A stretch of 64,000 nt of DNA from SVTX01 sp051867975 (lineage in GTDB: Bacteria; Bacillota; Clostridia; Oscillospirales; CAG-272). Shown piece by piece: positions 51,472 through 60,063 of this stretch. Made by a program: the position numbers and the translations under genes. Where the stretch lies: contig JBJDZM010000010.1 in the NCBI GenBank assembly GCA_051867975.1, positions 4,673 through 68,672 of the forward strand, in the 5' to 3' direction. The notes beneath the pieces were generated by a model that was not told the DNA's origin, ran no database searches, and saw only the letters and a program-made list of their open reading frames with translations. Numbering within the stretch: the stretch's first letter is position 1; the number at the start of each line of letters is the position of its first letter.

Positions 51472-51507
51472 TCTGTATTATCTGTATTAACTGTATCATC
51501 TGCATTA
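51472..51507. promoter_or_regulatory. four tandem 9-bp direct repeats in the GntR promoter region
   Basis: Units TCTGTATTA, TCTGTATTA, ACTGTATCA and TCTGCATTA lie head to tail. They run from the -10 box toward the GntR start codon. This looks like a multi-site operator rather than the single inverted repeat usual for GntR proteins. Confidence 0.7.
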
Positions 51508-51532
51508 TAGCATTATACGCCGCATATGTCAA
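51504..51532 (-). promoter_or_regulatory. consensus promoter of the GntR-ABC operon
   Basis: TTGACA (51527-51532) and TATAAT (51504-51509) on the minus strand with a 17-bp spacer. It is divergent from spoIIE. Confidence 0.88.
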
Positions 51533-51574
51533 TAGGTTTTAAAAAAATTACAAAAATTTTTTTGACGGCTATAA

Positions 51575-51608
51575 TGTGACAAATTACGCATATATAGCGT
51601 ATTATAAT
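51575..51608 (+). promoter_or_regulatory. candidate Spo0A-dependent spoIIE promoter with 21-bp spacing
   Basis: GTGACA (51576-51581) and TATAAT (51603-51608) are separated by 21 bp. The Bacillus subtilis spoIIE promoter has the same unusual spacing. The minus-strand sequence TTTGTCACA (51575-51583) differs from the 0A-box consensus TTTGTCRAA at one position and overlaps the -35 box, as expected for Spo0A activation. A TACGC/GCGTA inverted repeat lies in the spacer. Confidence 0.55.
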
Positions 51609-51657
51609 GTTCTTAAAACCATTTTTTACCATTTTTTGAAAAAGAGGACCGACAAAA

Positions 51658-54249
51658 ATGCAAAACACTGAAAAAAATACGGATAAATATAAAAAGGAGA
51701 CGAAAAGGATCTCATTAAAATCGATTGGCGAAAAGTTGCGTGAAAAAGACGAGGTCGAGGTGCGTTCAAGGCTGCGCTTTTGCGTCAATTTTGCGCTGAC
51801 GGTCGCAACTGCCTACATGCTCGGCGGAGCAAAGCTGCTTTTTTCTACATATCCGCTATGTCTCGCGCTCTTATGCTCGCACAGAAAAAAACTCCTCCCC
51901 ATCTCGCTGGGACTTATAATATCGGCTATTGCAGGGCTTCTGCCCGATATATATGTCTTCGCCTGCATCGCGGTTCCGCTCGTCAGACTGCTTATGGCGT
52001 GTATGCCCTCGGTCTTCTCTGAGATGAGTGACGTTAAGAAATCGACGGCGACGGGAATCATCAGATTTAACTCGAAGCTGCCCGAAAAACAAAGCGTCGG
52101 CACAACCGCAAAAAAGCAGGCAGGCGCGCCGTTCTCATCGCTTCATATATTTGAAGAAAAGCTCTCTATGCGCGTCCTTACCGCCGCACTCTGCGGTCTT
52201 CTTGCGGGACTTTTTTCAATGATACGCTCGAATTTTTCCTTTTATTCACTCTGGGGAACGCTCTTTCTTACGGCGGCATGCCCCCTGTCCGTCCTTCTTC
52301 TCGGCGGCATGTTCGGCGGTATACAAGGTAAATTCTATCCGCTCGTCTCGCTCACGGCTGCGGGCGCGGCATGCGTATTCGCCGCAAAGACAATGACCGT
52401 TATCGGCATGCCGATGGCACCCTTTCTCGCAATGCTTCTGACGCTTTTTATAACGCAGGTTCACGGACTTTTGCCGGGAGGCATCTCAGCTATTCTTTTC
52501 GGGCTTGTGCTTGACCCCGTATATATGCCCCTGCTTCTCATATGCTCTCTGCTCTTTTTCCTCATTTCAAGCGTGCGCCGAGGAGTCGGCCTTGCCGTTG
52601 TCTGCGCCGCGGTCGTCGTCTGGTGCTACTACATCGGCGGCACGCAGGGACTTGTCGGGATCCTTCCCCCGATGCTTTTGGCAATCCCCGTTTATATGAT
52701 GTGCGACAAATACCGCGAGATAATGTGCGCGCCGTACAACCGCGACGCCGTAATGGCAGGCGGAGTATATTTTGCCGAGGCGGTTACCGAAAAAAACAAA
52801 AACGAGGCGGTGCGCGAACGTCTCGGCGCACTCTCGGAGATCTTCTCCGCACTGTCGGAGACCTTCTGCAAGCTCTCGGACAAGCGCCGCCGTCCCGATG
52901 CCTTGGGGCTTAAAAGAATATGTGAGAACGAATTTGACACCTCATGCAAAAATTGCCAAAATCACGAGCTTTGCTACGGAAGCGAATACAAGACCCTTTT
53001 GAATGCGCAAAGTACGCTGACCGCCGCACTGCACTCAAAGGGCAGCGTTGACAAAGGCGATATCGACCCCGATTTCTGCAATCTCTGCCCATATTCGGAA
53101 AATATCGCAAAGGGCATAAACCGCGCGGTATCCGACGCGACCGAAAGCATGATAAAGAACGAAAAGCTCGGATTTTTCGCCTCAAGCTACGAGGACATCA
53201 ACGAGATTCTGTGCGATGCGCTTGAAAACGACGGCGAGGAATACACCGCCGACCAATCCTCGGCGGAAAAGATATTTGATATGCTCTACGAGCACGGATT
53301 CCGTGCGGGAGGTGTCGTTGTGTTCGGAAAAAGAAGCAAAAATATAGTCATCAAGGGGCTTCCGTCCGCAGACAAACTGAGCGCGAAAAAGGCGGATGCC
53401 GTGAGAGTCGCGGCAGGAGAGATCGTCGGCGCAGAGCTTGGAGAGCCGATATTCGAGCTCGGGCGCGACGGCACGGTCATGCGCCTGTGCTCAAAGCCGC
53501 AGTTCAAGGCAAAATGCTCAAGAGGCAATATCGCCGCCGAAACAGACCTGAGTGAGCCACAGCTTAACACAAGCTCACTCTATATCGACCCATTTGATAC
53601 CAAAGACGAGCCTGACGAAGTCTGCGGCGACACGTCAAACTCTTTTATCACGTCCTCTTCTTATTTCTATTCGCTCATCAGCGACGGAATGGGCAACGGC
53701 GAGGAAGCGGCATTTGTATCGGGAGTCTGTTCAATGTTTATCGAAAAAATGCTCTCGGCAGGAAACCGCGCTGACATAACCGTGCGAATGCTCAATAATC
53801 TTTTGCGAAACGAGAACATGGGGCGAGGTGGCGAATGCTCCGCGACCGTCGACCTATGCGAGCTTGACCTGATAAGCGGAACGGCGTCATTTATCAAAAG
53901 CGGTGCGGCACCGACGTATATCGTGCGTTCGGGTACTGTCTACAAGGTCTACTCACGCACGATGCCGATAGGAATTTTAAAGGACACCGACACGAAGATA
54001 AGCAAATTTGACACGAAAAAGGGCGATATTATAATCATGATGTCGGACGGCTGTTGTCCCGACAGCGAGGACTGCCCGTGGCTGGTCGACTTTTTGTGTG
54101 AATATATGTCCAAAAAAGAGAAAAACGCGCTCGGTGTTGAGTCCGAATGTGAAATCTTAAAGGACAAGCTGCTCTCGCTTGCAGTTAAGAATTTTCCCGA
54201 AGGCAAGCCGCGCGACGATATCTCGGTCTCGGTAATAATTATCGAATAA
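51658..54249 (+). CDS. spoIIE: stage II sporulation protein E (PP2C-type phosphatase)
   Basis: An 863-residue protein. About ten membrane helices occupy residues 40-345. A middle region with cysteine motifs (CENEFDTSCKNCQNHELC) and a C-terminal PP2C domain (about 645-860) with ISDGMGNGEEAA and MMSDGCC follow. This is the standard SpoIIE architecture. It dephosphorylates SpoIIAA to activate sigma-F in the forespore and takes part in polar division. Its presence shows that the organism belongs to a spore-forming lineage. A divergent GntR-ABC operon lies upstream. Confidence 0.95.
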   Translation: MQNTEKNTDKYKKETKRISLKSIGEKLREKDEVEVRSRLRFCVNFALTVATAYMLGGAKLLFSTYPLCLALLCSHRKKLLPISLGLIISAIAGLLPDIYVFACIAVPLVRLLMACMPSVFSEMSDVKKSTATGIIRFNSKLPEKQSVGTTAKKQAGAPFSSLHIFEEKLSMRVLTAALCGLLAGLFSMIRSNFSFYSLWGTLFLTAACPLSVLLLGGMFGGIQGKFYPLVSLTAAGAACVFAAKTMTVIGMPMAPFLAMLLTLFITQVHGLLPGGISAILFGLVLDPVYMPLLLICSLLFFLISSVRRGVGLAVVCAAVVVWCYYIGGTQGLVGILPPMLLAIPVYMMCDKYREIMCAPYNRDAVMAGGVYFAEAVTEKNKNEAVRERLGALSEIFSALSETFCKLSDKRRRPDALGLKRICENEFDTSCKNCQNHELCYGSEYKTLLNAQSTLTAALHSKGSVDKGDIDPDFCNLCPYSENIAKGINRAVSDATESMIKNEKLGFFASSYEDINEILCDALENDGEEYTADQSSAEKIFDMLYEHGFRAGGVVVFGKRSKNIVIKGLPSADKLSAKKADAVRVAAGEIVGAELGEPIFELGRDGTVMRLCSKPQFKAKCSRGNIAAETDLSEPQLNTSSLYIDPFDTKDEPDEVCGDTSNSFITSSSYFYSLISDGMGNGEEAAFVSGVCSMFIEKMLSAGNRADITVRMLNNLLRNENMGRGGECSATVDLCELDLISGTASFIKSGAAPTYIVRSGTVYKVYSRTMPIGILKDTDTKISKFDTKKGDIIIMMSDGCCPDSEDCPWLVDFLCEYMSKKEKNALGVESECEILKDKLLSLAVKNFPEGKPRDDISVSVIIIE

Positions 54250-54300
54250 ACATATATACAGCCCATACACCGCCTTCACCACCCAAAATCCTTTGCACTC

Positions 54301-54329
54301 TTGACAAACAGAACATTTTAAGTTATAAT
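54301..54329 (+). promoter_or_regulatory. consensus promoter of the glutamine synthetase gene
   Basis: TTGACA (54301-54306), 17-bp spacer and TATAAT (54324-54329), 49 bp before the ATG. Confidence 0.9.
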
Positions 54330-54377
54330 GGTATTACAATGAGTAAATTTTTTCTTCTAAGAGAAAGGCGGTATACT

Positions 54378-56471
54378 ATGACTAGTATTCCCGAGATATT
54401 CGGCTGTATGGTATTCAACGACGCGGTCATGCGCCAAAGGCTCCCCAAGGACGTTTATAAGTCCCTGACCTATACTATCCAGACGGGCAAAACAATAGAC
54501 GTCTCGATTGCAAACGTCGTCGCAAACGCGATGAAGGACTGGGCGGTCGAAAAAGGCGCAACGCACTACACTCACTGGTTCCAGCCTCTGACGAGCGTGA
54601 CTGCCGAAAAGCACGACTCCTTTATCTCGCCTATCGGCGGAGACAAGGTAGTCATGGAATTTTCGGGCAAGGAGCTGATAAAGGGCGAGTCCGATGCCTC
54701 GTCGTTTCCCTCGGGCGGTCTGCGCGAGACCTGTAACGCGCGAGGCTACACCGCGTGGGACCCCTCGTCCTACGCCTTCATAAAGGACAAAACGCTCTAT
54801 ATACCCACCGTCTTTTGCTCGTACACCGGCGACGCACTTGACACAAAAACTCCCCTGCTCCGTTCAATGGATGCGCTCAGCAATCAGGCACTCCGCATCC
54901 TCTCGCTGTTCGGCGACAATACCGCAACGCGAGTCTCGACCTCGGTCGGCGCAGAGCAGGAATATTTCCTTGTAAATAAGGAATACTACGACAAGCGCGA
55001 CGATCTGCTATACACGGGACGCACGCTCTTCGGCAACTCCGCGCCGAAAACACAGCAGCTTGAGGACCACTACTACGGACCGCTTAAAACCAACGTCTCC
55101 GAGTTCATGCACGAGCTTGACGAGGAGCTTTGGAAGCTCGGTATCACATCAAAGACCAAGCACAACGAGGTCGCCCCCTCTCAGCATGAGCTTGCGCCGA
55201 TATATGTTACGACAAATGTCGCCGTCGACCAGAATCTTATCGTCATGGAAATGATAAAAAGAGTCGCAGAGCGACACGGACTCGTCGCTCTTCTCCACGA
55301 AAAGCCCTACGCCGGCATAAACGGCTCGGGCAAGCACAACAATTGGTCAATTGGAACCGATACCGGCAAAAATCTGCTCTCGCCCGGCAAAAATCCTGCA
55401 TCGAATACGCAGTTTTTGCTCGTTCTCTCGGCAATCATCAAGGCGGTCGACGACTATCAGGACCTGCTCCGTGTTTCGGTTGCAACCGCAGGAAACGACC
55501 ACCGTCTCGGCGCGGACGAGGCACCCCCTGCCATCGTATCGATATTCCTCGGAGACGAGCTTGAGGAGTTAGTTGAGGCAATCGTCGGCGAGACAGACTA
55601 CACCGACCGCGCGCGCCGCACAATGGACCTCGGAGTGCCGAGCGTCCCGACCTTCCGTTACGACTCGACCGACCGAAACCGTACGTCCCCCTTTGCCTTT
55701 ACGGGCAACAAATTTGAGTTTAGAATGGTTGGCTCGTCGCAAAACATAGCACTTGCCAACATCGTGATAAACTCAGCCGTCGCAAAGGTGTTCAGAGACT
55801 TTGCCGACACACTGACCGGCTCGGCGGACATTGAGCGCGATGCAAGAGAGCTTATCAAGAACACGCTGAAGGCTCACAAGCGCATAATCTTCAACGGAAA
55901 CGGCTACTCGCCAAAGTGGCGTGAGGAAGCAGAACGCCGCGGACTTCTCAACTTTAAGACCTCGGTTGACTCGCTCTCCTGCATGACCGCAGAGAAGAAC
56001 ATAGACCTCTTTACCTCACTCGGAGTAATGAGCGAAGTCGAACTTCGCGCACGCGAGGAAATAATGTTTGAAAACTACTCGAACATCATCGACATCGAGG
56101 CTAAGACCATGGTCGATATCACAAACAAAAAAATCATTCCCGCAATAGAAAACTACATAGAAAAGCTTTGCCGCACGGCTAAGGACAAGCAGGATATATT
56201 CGGTTCAAACATCAATTCGGGACTTGAACGCCGCGTTATCGCCGACCTCTCGTCGCTCGCAACCGAGGCGTTTGACATCGCCGTCAAGCTGAAATCCGCC
56301 GCCCAAACCGCCGAAAGCGAGGCTGACTTCAAGGTCTCCGCCTTCTCATACAAGGATAAGGTTATTCCCCTTATGAACAGGCTCCGCACGGCAGTAGACA
56401 AAGCCGAAACGATCGTCCCTTCCGACCTCTGGCCTCTGCCCTCGTATGGAGAGATGACGTTGAAGCAATAA
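54378..56471 (+). CDS. glnN: glutamine synthetase type III
   Basis: A 697-residue enzyme from ATG 54378 (AGAAAGG upstream), the usual length of GSIII. Family features include the N-terminal FGCMVFNDAVMRQRLPK, the metal-site SVGAEQEYFLV, EVAPSQHELAPIY and the ammonium/ATP loop KPYAGINGSGKHNNWS. It makes glutamine from glutamate, ammonia and ATP in the cytoplasm. It is a single-gene unit with its own promoter and a downstream hairpin. Confidence 0.96.
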   Translation: MTSIPEIFGCMVFNDAVMRQRLPKDVYKSLTYTIQTGKTIDVSIANVVANAMKDWAVEKGATHYTHWFQPLTSVTAEKHDSFISPIGGDKVVMEFSGKELIKGESDASSFPSGGLRETCNARGYTAWDPSSYAFIKDKTLYIPTVFCSYTGDALDTKTPLLRSMDALSNQALRILSLFGDNTATRVSTSVGAEQEYFLVNKEYYDKRDDLLYTGRTLFGNSAPKTQQLEDHYYGPLKTNVSEFMHELDEELWKLGITSKTKHNEVAPSQHELAPIYVTTNVAVDQNLIVMEMIKRVAERHGLVALLHEKPYAGINGSGKHNNWSIGTDTGKNLLSPGKNPASNTQFLLVLSAIIKAVDDYQDLLRVSVATAGNDHRLGADEAPPAIVSIFLGDELEELVEAIVGETDYTDRARRTMDLGVPSVPTFRYDSTDRNRTSPFAFTGNKFEFRMVGSSQNIALANIVINSAVAKVFRDFADTLTGSADIERDARELIKNTLKAHKRIIFNGNGYSPKWREEAERRGLLNFKTSVDSLSCMTAEKNIDLFTSLGVMSEVELRAREEIMFENYSNIIDIEAKTMVDITNKKIIPAIENYIEKLCRTAKDKQDIFGSNINSGLERRVIADLSSLATEAFDIAVKLKSAAQTAESEADFKVSAFSYKDKVIPLMNRLRTAVDKAETIVPSDLWPLPSYGEMTLKQ

Positions 56472-56518
56472 AGAACGCGAGGACTTGTCGGGCGACCGTG
56501 CCTCCGTTCGATTCGTTT

Positions 56519-56575
56519 TGCGACAATCGAGACTGCATTTTTGGGTGCGACATCTCGGTTGTCGCACCATTTTTA
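56519..56575 (+). terminator. terminator after glnN, with an alternative overlapping hairpin
   Basis: Stem GGTGCGACA (56544-56552) pairs with TGTCGCACC (56560-56568) and is followed by ATTTTT. A second segment, TGCGACAATCGAGA (56519-56532), can pair with 56553-56566 with one G-U, so the two structures exclude each other. Confidence 0.75.
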
Positions 56576-56604
56576 ATATTTTTCAAATATTTTTATAAAC
56601 CCTA

Positions 56605-56633
56605 TTTACAAACAAGAACATTTGTGCTATAAT
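56605..56633 (+). promoter_or_regulatory. promoter of the SLOG protein gene
   Basis: TTTACA (56605-56610), 17-bp spacer and TATAAT (56628-56633). Confidence 0.8.
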
Positions 56634-56680
56634 GTACTCATAAAAGTTAAATCTGATGATAATTGAAGGGCGAATGGCAC

Positions 56681-57184
56681 ATGGCGACACAAAAAACACA
56701 ATATCAAGAGCAAATAAAAACCGTCTGTTTTACAGGTCACAGGAACCTTGACACCTACTCGCCGTCCTCCGTCTCGAAAGCCCTGAACAAAGCCCTCCGC
56801 ATGCTCATCTCCCACGGTGTAGAGTGCTTTATGGCAGGAGGCGCCCTCGGATTTGACACATTGGCGGCGCTCTGTGTCCTTGAACTCAAAGAGGAATTTC
56901 CCCATATATCGCTCGAATTGATACTTCCCTGCAAAAATCAAACGAAGATGTGGAGCGACTCAAACAAAACGATCTACAACGAGATACTCAAAGAAGCAGA
57001 CAGCGTTGAATACGTCGCAGAAACATATACCGCAAACTGCATGCATGACCGCAACCGTCGGCTCGTCGACAAAAGCGACATGTGTGTTGCATTTTTTGAG
57101 CACAGCGGCGGAGGCACGGCGTACACCGTCGCCTACGCGCTAAAGCAGGGCAAAGAGGTAATTAATATCGCCGAGTTGATTTAA
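56681..57184 (+). CDS. SLOG-family protein (DUF1273/YpsA-like)
   Basis: A 167-residue protein from ATG 56681. It has the YpsA-type pattern VCFTGHRNL near residue 20, a GGALGFDTLAA glycine loop near residue 60 and the acidic/glycine end FFEHSGGGTAYTVAYA. SLOG domains have a Rossmann-like fold and bind nucleotides or their derivatives. YpsA homologues affect cell division in some Firmicutes; whether this one does is not known. It is a single-gene unit convergent with birA. Confidence 0.85.
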   Translation: MATQKTQYQEQIKTVCFTGHRNLDTYSPSSVSKALNKALRMLISHGVECFMAGGALGFDTLAALCVLELKEEFPHISLELILPCKNQTKMWSDSNKTIYNEILKEADSVEYVAETYTANCMHDRNRRLVDKSDMCVAFFEHSGGGTAYTVAYALKQGKEVINIAELI

Positions 57185-57198
57185 AATCAAACCGCATT

Positions 57199-57228
57199 AA
57201 AAAAGTGAAGCCCCCGCTTCACTTTTTT
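57199..57228. terminator. bidirectional terminator between the SLOG gene and birA
   Basis: Stem AAAAAAGTGAAGC with its exact complement and a CCCC loop, flanked by A- and T-tracts. Confidence 0.92.
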
Positions 57229-57959
57229 ATATTTCTGATACTGACTTCCCCCGTGCGAATGACAGCGCTTTCACTCTCACCGTCACGCAACAGTAAAAGT
57301 CCCCCGTCATCCGTAACGCCAAGCACCTCACCGCCGCCTATCATCTCGCCTGCGCTGAAAAGGTCAACGTGCGCCCCCGAGAGCATAAACCTCTCTCGGT
57401 ATTCCTTCATATATTCACGGCGGGACGGACAGTCGGCATTGTCGAGAAGAGCATCAACAATTCCGCCGATTATCGCCTGTCTCTGCTCTTCGTCTATCTC
57501 ACCGATGCTTGCCGCAACACCTCGCAGCTCCTCGGGAAAATCATTCTTGCCGACATTTATCCCTATCCCGACGATTATCGCGTTTCTGTCGCCCACCGTG
57601 ACCGTCTCGGTCAAAATTCCCGAGACCTTTCCCTGCTCACTGTATACGTCATTGACCCACTTTATCTTCATGCGCTCGCCCGTCGCGTTCTCAATCGCGG
57701 ACGCGACCGCAACCGCCGCCGCGGTAGTGACCGATATCGCATCCGCCAGAGCCTTTTGCGTGAAATAGAGCAACGACATATATATTCCGCGTCCGCCGCG
57801 GCTCAAAAAACTCCGTCCGAGTCTTCCCCTGCCCGCGCTCTGCTCTCTCGCGACAAAAAGCACCGGCTCAAGACCCTTGCAAGAGAGCGCGTACCTCTTT
57901 GCCTCGGCGTTGGTCGAATCGATCGTGTCGTATTCAAAAATTTTGACCTTCCTGCGCAT
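57219..57959 (-). CDS. birA: biotin--[acetyl-CoA-carboxylase] ligase, catalytic-only form
   Basis: A 246-residue ligase from ATG 57959, which has GGAGAG upstream; the longer frame has no ribosome site. The biotinyl-AMP motif is SAGRGRLGRSF near residue 45, followed by KWVNDVY and VGIGINVG. A small C-terminal SH3-like domain completes it. The N-terminal DNA-binding domain of bifunctional BirA is missing, so it should ligate biotin but not repress transcription. Its stop lies inside the shared terminator. Confidence 0.93.
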   Translation of the reverse strand: MRRKVKIFEYDTIDSTNAEAKRYALSCKGLEPVLFVAREQSAGRGRLGRSFLSRGGRGIYMSLLYFTQKALADAISVTTAAAVAVASAIENATGERMKIKWVNDVYSEQGKVSGILTETVTVGDRNAIIVGIGINVGKNDFPEELRGVAASIGEIDEEQRQAIIGGIVDALLDNADCPSRREYMKEYRERFMLSGAHVDLFSAGEMIGGGEVLGVTDDGGLLLLRDGESESAVIRTGEVSIRNIKK

Positions 57960-58057
57960 TTTTCTCTCCAAATCATTTTTTATACGCCAATTATACCATT
58001 TTGAAGTTAATATGTCAACAATGCTCGGCACAAGCGCAAAATGTTTTCAAAATATAC

Positions 58058-58086
58058 TTGATTTATGTCAAGAAATAGTTTATCAT
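58058..58086 (+). promoter_or_regulatory. promoter of the FKBP lipoprotein gene
   Basis: TTGATT (58058-58063), 17-bp spacer and TATCAT (58081-58086), 32 bp before the ATG. Confidence 0.7.
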
Positions 58087-58117
58087 ATACCTTGTATTAA
58101 CCGAAAGGAACGTAACC

Positions 58118-59335
58118 ATGAATAGAATACTTAAAAAAGTGATCCTGATAATTTCGGCATCGGCACTCCTGCTTTCAATGCTTGCAGGTTGCCAACCCGT
58201 CGAAAATGAGAGCGAAAGTGAAAGCGAAAGCGGCACCGAGTCCGAGACAACAGAAAGAGACTTTGATTATCTCTCGGCAAACATATCGGACTACATAACC
58301 CTCTCTCCCTCGGAATACAAAAACAACACGGTCACCCTCGGCACACAATACATTATAACCGATGAGGATGTTGACGAATATATCAACGCACAGCTTTTCG
58401 AGAACAAAACCAAAACCAACGGAGACGAGCAGGTGACAGATCAGCCCATAAAGCTCGGCGACTCGGCGTTTATCTACTACACGGGATATCTTGACGGCGA
58501 GAAATTTGAGGGCGGCTCAAACGCCGACAGTGATGAGCCTCACGAGCTTTCTATCGGGTCCGGTTCGTTTATTCCCGGCTTTGAAGACGGACTTGTTGGC
58601 GTTGTTCCAAATCAGACAAGCAAAGACTCTCCCTTCGAGCTTCACGTCACCTTCCCCGAAAGCTATCATTCGGCGGATCTCGCAGGTAAAGCCGTCGTCT
58701 TCAAGGTTTGGATCGAGTATATCGTTCAGTACACGATTCCCGAGTTTAACGACGATTTCGTCAAAGAAACTCTTAAGTTTGACGGAAACGCAGAAGAATA
58801 CAGAGAAAACATAAAAAATGACCTTCAAAATGATGCGACTGAGGCGGCAGAGTCCGAGGCTCTTTCGGCAATTCTTAATAAGCTTATCGATGCTGCAGAG
58901 TTTCATGAATACCCCGAGCAGTCGATAAACTATTGGTACAACGCATACGTAGACCAATATGAGTACTATATGCAGTATTACTCAATGTACGGCTACAAAT
59001 TCGACTCGCTTGATGACTTTGTAAAAATATATCTCGGTCTTAAGGACGGCGAGGATTGGAAGGAAATAACCCGTGGATACGCAAAAGAGATAGTGGAAAA
59101 CTCTCTTGTCTATTACGCGATCGCGGACGAACAAAACTTTTCCGCGTCTGACGAAGAATTTGGTGCCGAGGCAAAAAGGCTTGCCGAATACTATTCTTCA
59201 AGCAGCAAGATCTACACGGTTGACGAGATAATCGAAACGGTCGGCGAGTCGGCAATAAAGCAGAATATCATTTTCGAAAAGGTCGAAAATTTCATTATGG
59301 ACAACTGCACAATAGAATATGAGGACGTTGAATAA
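58118..59335 (+). CDS. FKBP/trigger-factor-like peptidyl-prolyl isomerase lipoprotein
   Basis: A 405-residue protein. A signal sequence ends in the lipobox LAGC (Cys25). A low-complexity Glu/Ser spacer (SESESESGT) follows. An FKBP domain spans about 110-200 (FIYYTGYLDGEKFEGG, GSGSFIPGFEDGLVG, LHVTFPESY). The last 200 residues match the trigger-factor C-terminal chaperone arms (IPEFNDDFVKETL). It is therefore a cell-surface foldase built like trigger factor without the ribosome-binding domain. It probably helps fold secreted proteins; clients are unknown. Confidence 0.9.
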   Translation: MNRILKKVILIISASALLLSMLAGCQPVENESESESESGTESETTERDFDYLSANISDYITLSPSEYKNNTVTLGTQYIITDEDVDEYINAQLFENKTKTNGDEQVTDQPIKLGDSAFIYYTGYLDGEKFEGGSNADSDEPHELSIGSGSFIPGFEDGLVGVVPNQTSKDSPFELHVTFPESYHSADLAGKAVVFKVWIEYIVQYTIPEFNDDFVKETLKFDGNAEEYRENIKNDLQNDATEAAESEALSAILNKLIDAAEFHEYPEQSINYWYNAYVDQYEYYMQYYSMYGYKFDSLDDFVKIYLGLKDGEDWKEITRGYAKEIVENSLVYYAIADEQNFSASDEEFGAEAKRLAEYYSSSSKIYTVDEIIETVGESAIKQNIIFEKVENFIMDNCTIEYEDVE

Positions 59336-59340
59336 ACATT

Positions 59341-59368
59341 TCGGGGCGCAGATGCGCCCCGACTTTTT
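59341..59368 (+). terminator. terminator after the FKBP lipoprotein gene
   Basis: Stem TCGGGGCGC/GCGCCCCGA followed by CTTTTT, starting 5 bp after the stop. Confidence 0.92.
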
Positions 59369-59427
59369 ATCAAACAGAAAAAATCAGCATAAAATATGTC
59401 AGTGAAGCGAATTTTTGCGCAGAAGTG

Positions 59428-59456
59428 TTGAAAACACGGAAAAACTGTGCTATAAT
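59428..59456 (+). promoter_or_regulatory. promoter of the flavin reductase gene
   Basis: TTGAAA (59428-59433), 17-bp spacer and TATAAT (59451-59456). Confidence 0.78.
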
Positions 59457-59519
59457 TCAGTAGACAAAATTCATTGATTACTTTTTTACTGCCGCAAAGC
59501 GGCAAATCGGAGGTCTATT

Positions 59520-60032
59520 ATGTCATTTTGTGAGATTTCACCCGAAGAATTCGATTACTCCCCCTTTCGCCTTATCGGCAAGGACTATCTGCTAATAACC
59601 ACGCCCGACGGCTCGAAAAGCTCGGGCGCGAACGCCATGACAGCAAGCTGGGGCGGTGTCGGAATTCTTTGGAACAAGCCTGTCGCGACGGTATATGTCC
59701 GTCCTCAAAGATATTCATACGGTCTTTGCGAGAAGAGCGACCGTTTCTCTCTTTGTATTCTCTCCGAGGAATACCGTGACGCGCTCAAAATTTGCGGAAC
59801 AAAATCGGGCAGAGATACCGACAAACTAAAGGATTGCTCGCTCTCCTGCACGGAAATTGACGGTGTCAAGGTCATTGAGCAGTCGAAGGTCGCCATGCTC
59901 TGCCGCAAGCTGTACGCGGATGACATAAAAAAGGATAATTTCATCGACGAAGAACCGCTTAAAAATTACCATGCAAACGACTTCCACCGTTTCTATATTC
60001 TCGAGATTGAAAAGATACTCGTAAACGACTGA
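59520..60032 (+). CDS. flavin reductase-like (FMN-binding split barrel) protein
   Basis: A 170-residue protein with CGGAGG upstream. The flavin-binding barrel is shown by NAMTASWGGVGILWNKPVAT and VYVRPQRYSY, and RFSLCILSEEY follows. Such proteins bind FMN and reduce flavin or an electron partner using NAD(P)H. The gene lies 31 bp before proA and may be co-transcribed with it. The physiological substrate is unknown. Confidence 0.88.
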   Translation: MSFCEISPEEFDYSPFRLIGKDYLLITTPDGSKSSGANAMTASWGGVGILWNKPVATVYVRPQRYSYGLCEKSDRFSLCILSEEYRDALKICGTKSGRDTDKLKDCSLSCTEIDGVKVIEQSKVAMLCRKLYADDIKKDNFIDEEPLKNYHANDFHRFYILEIEKILVND

Positions 60033-60063
60033 AAACCCTATCGCCACCACACACGGAGAAAAA

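Noticed and set aside
51472..51507. Direct repeats considered as plasmid-type iterons or a replication origin
   Set aside because: No replication gene is near, the region is a divergent promoter, and only four 9-bp units occur.
57205..58004. Long plus-strand frames opposite birA
   Set aside because: Antisense shadows of the biotin ligase; they show the Ser/Arg/Pro bias of reverse-strand translation.
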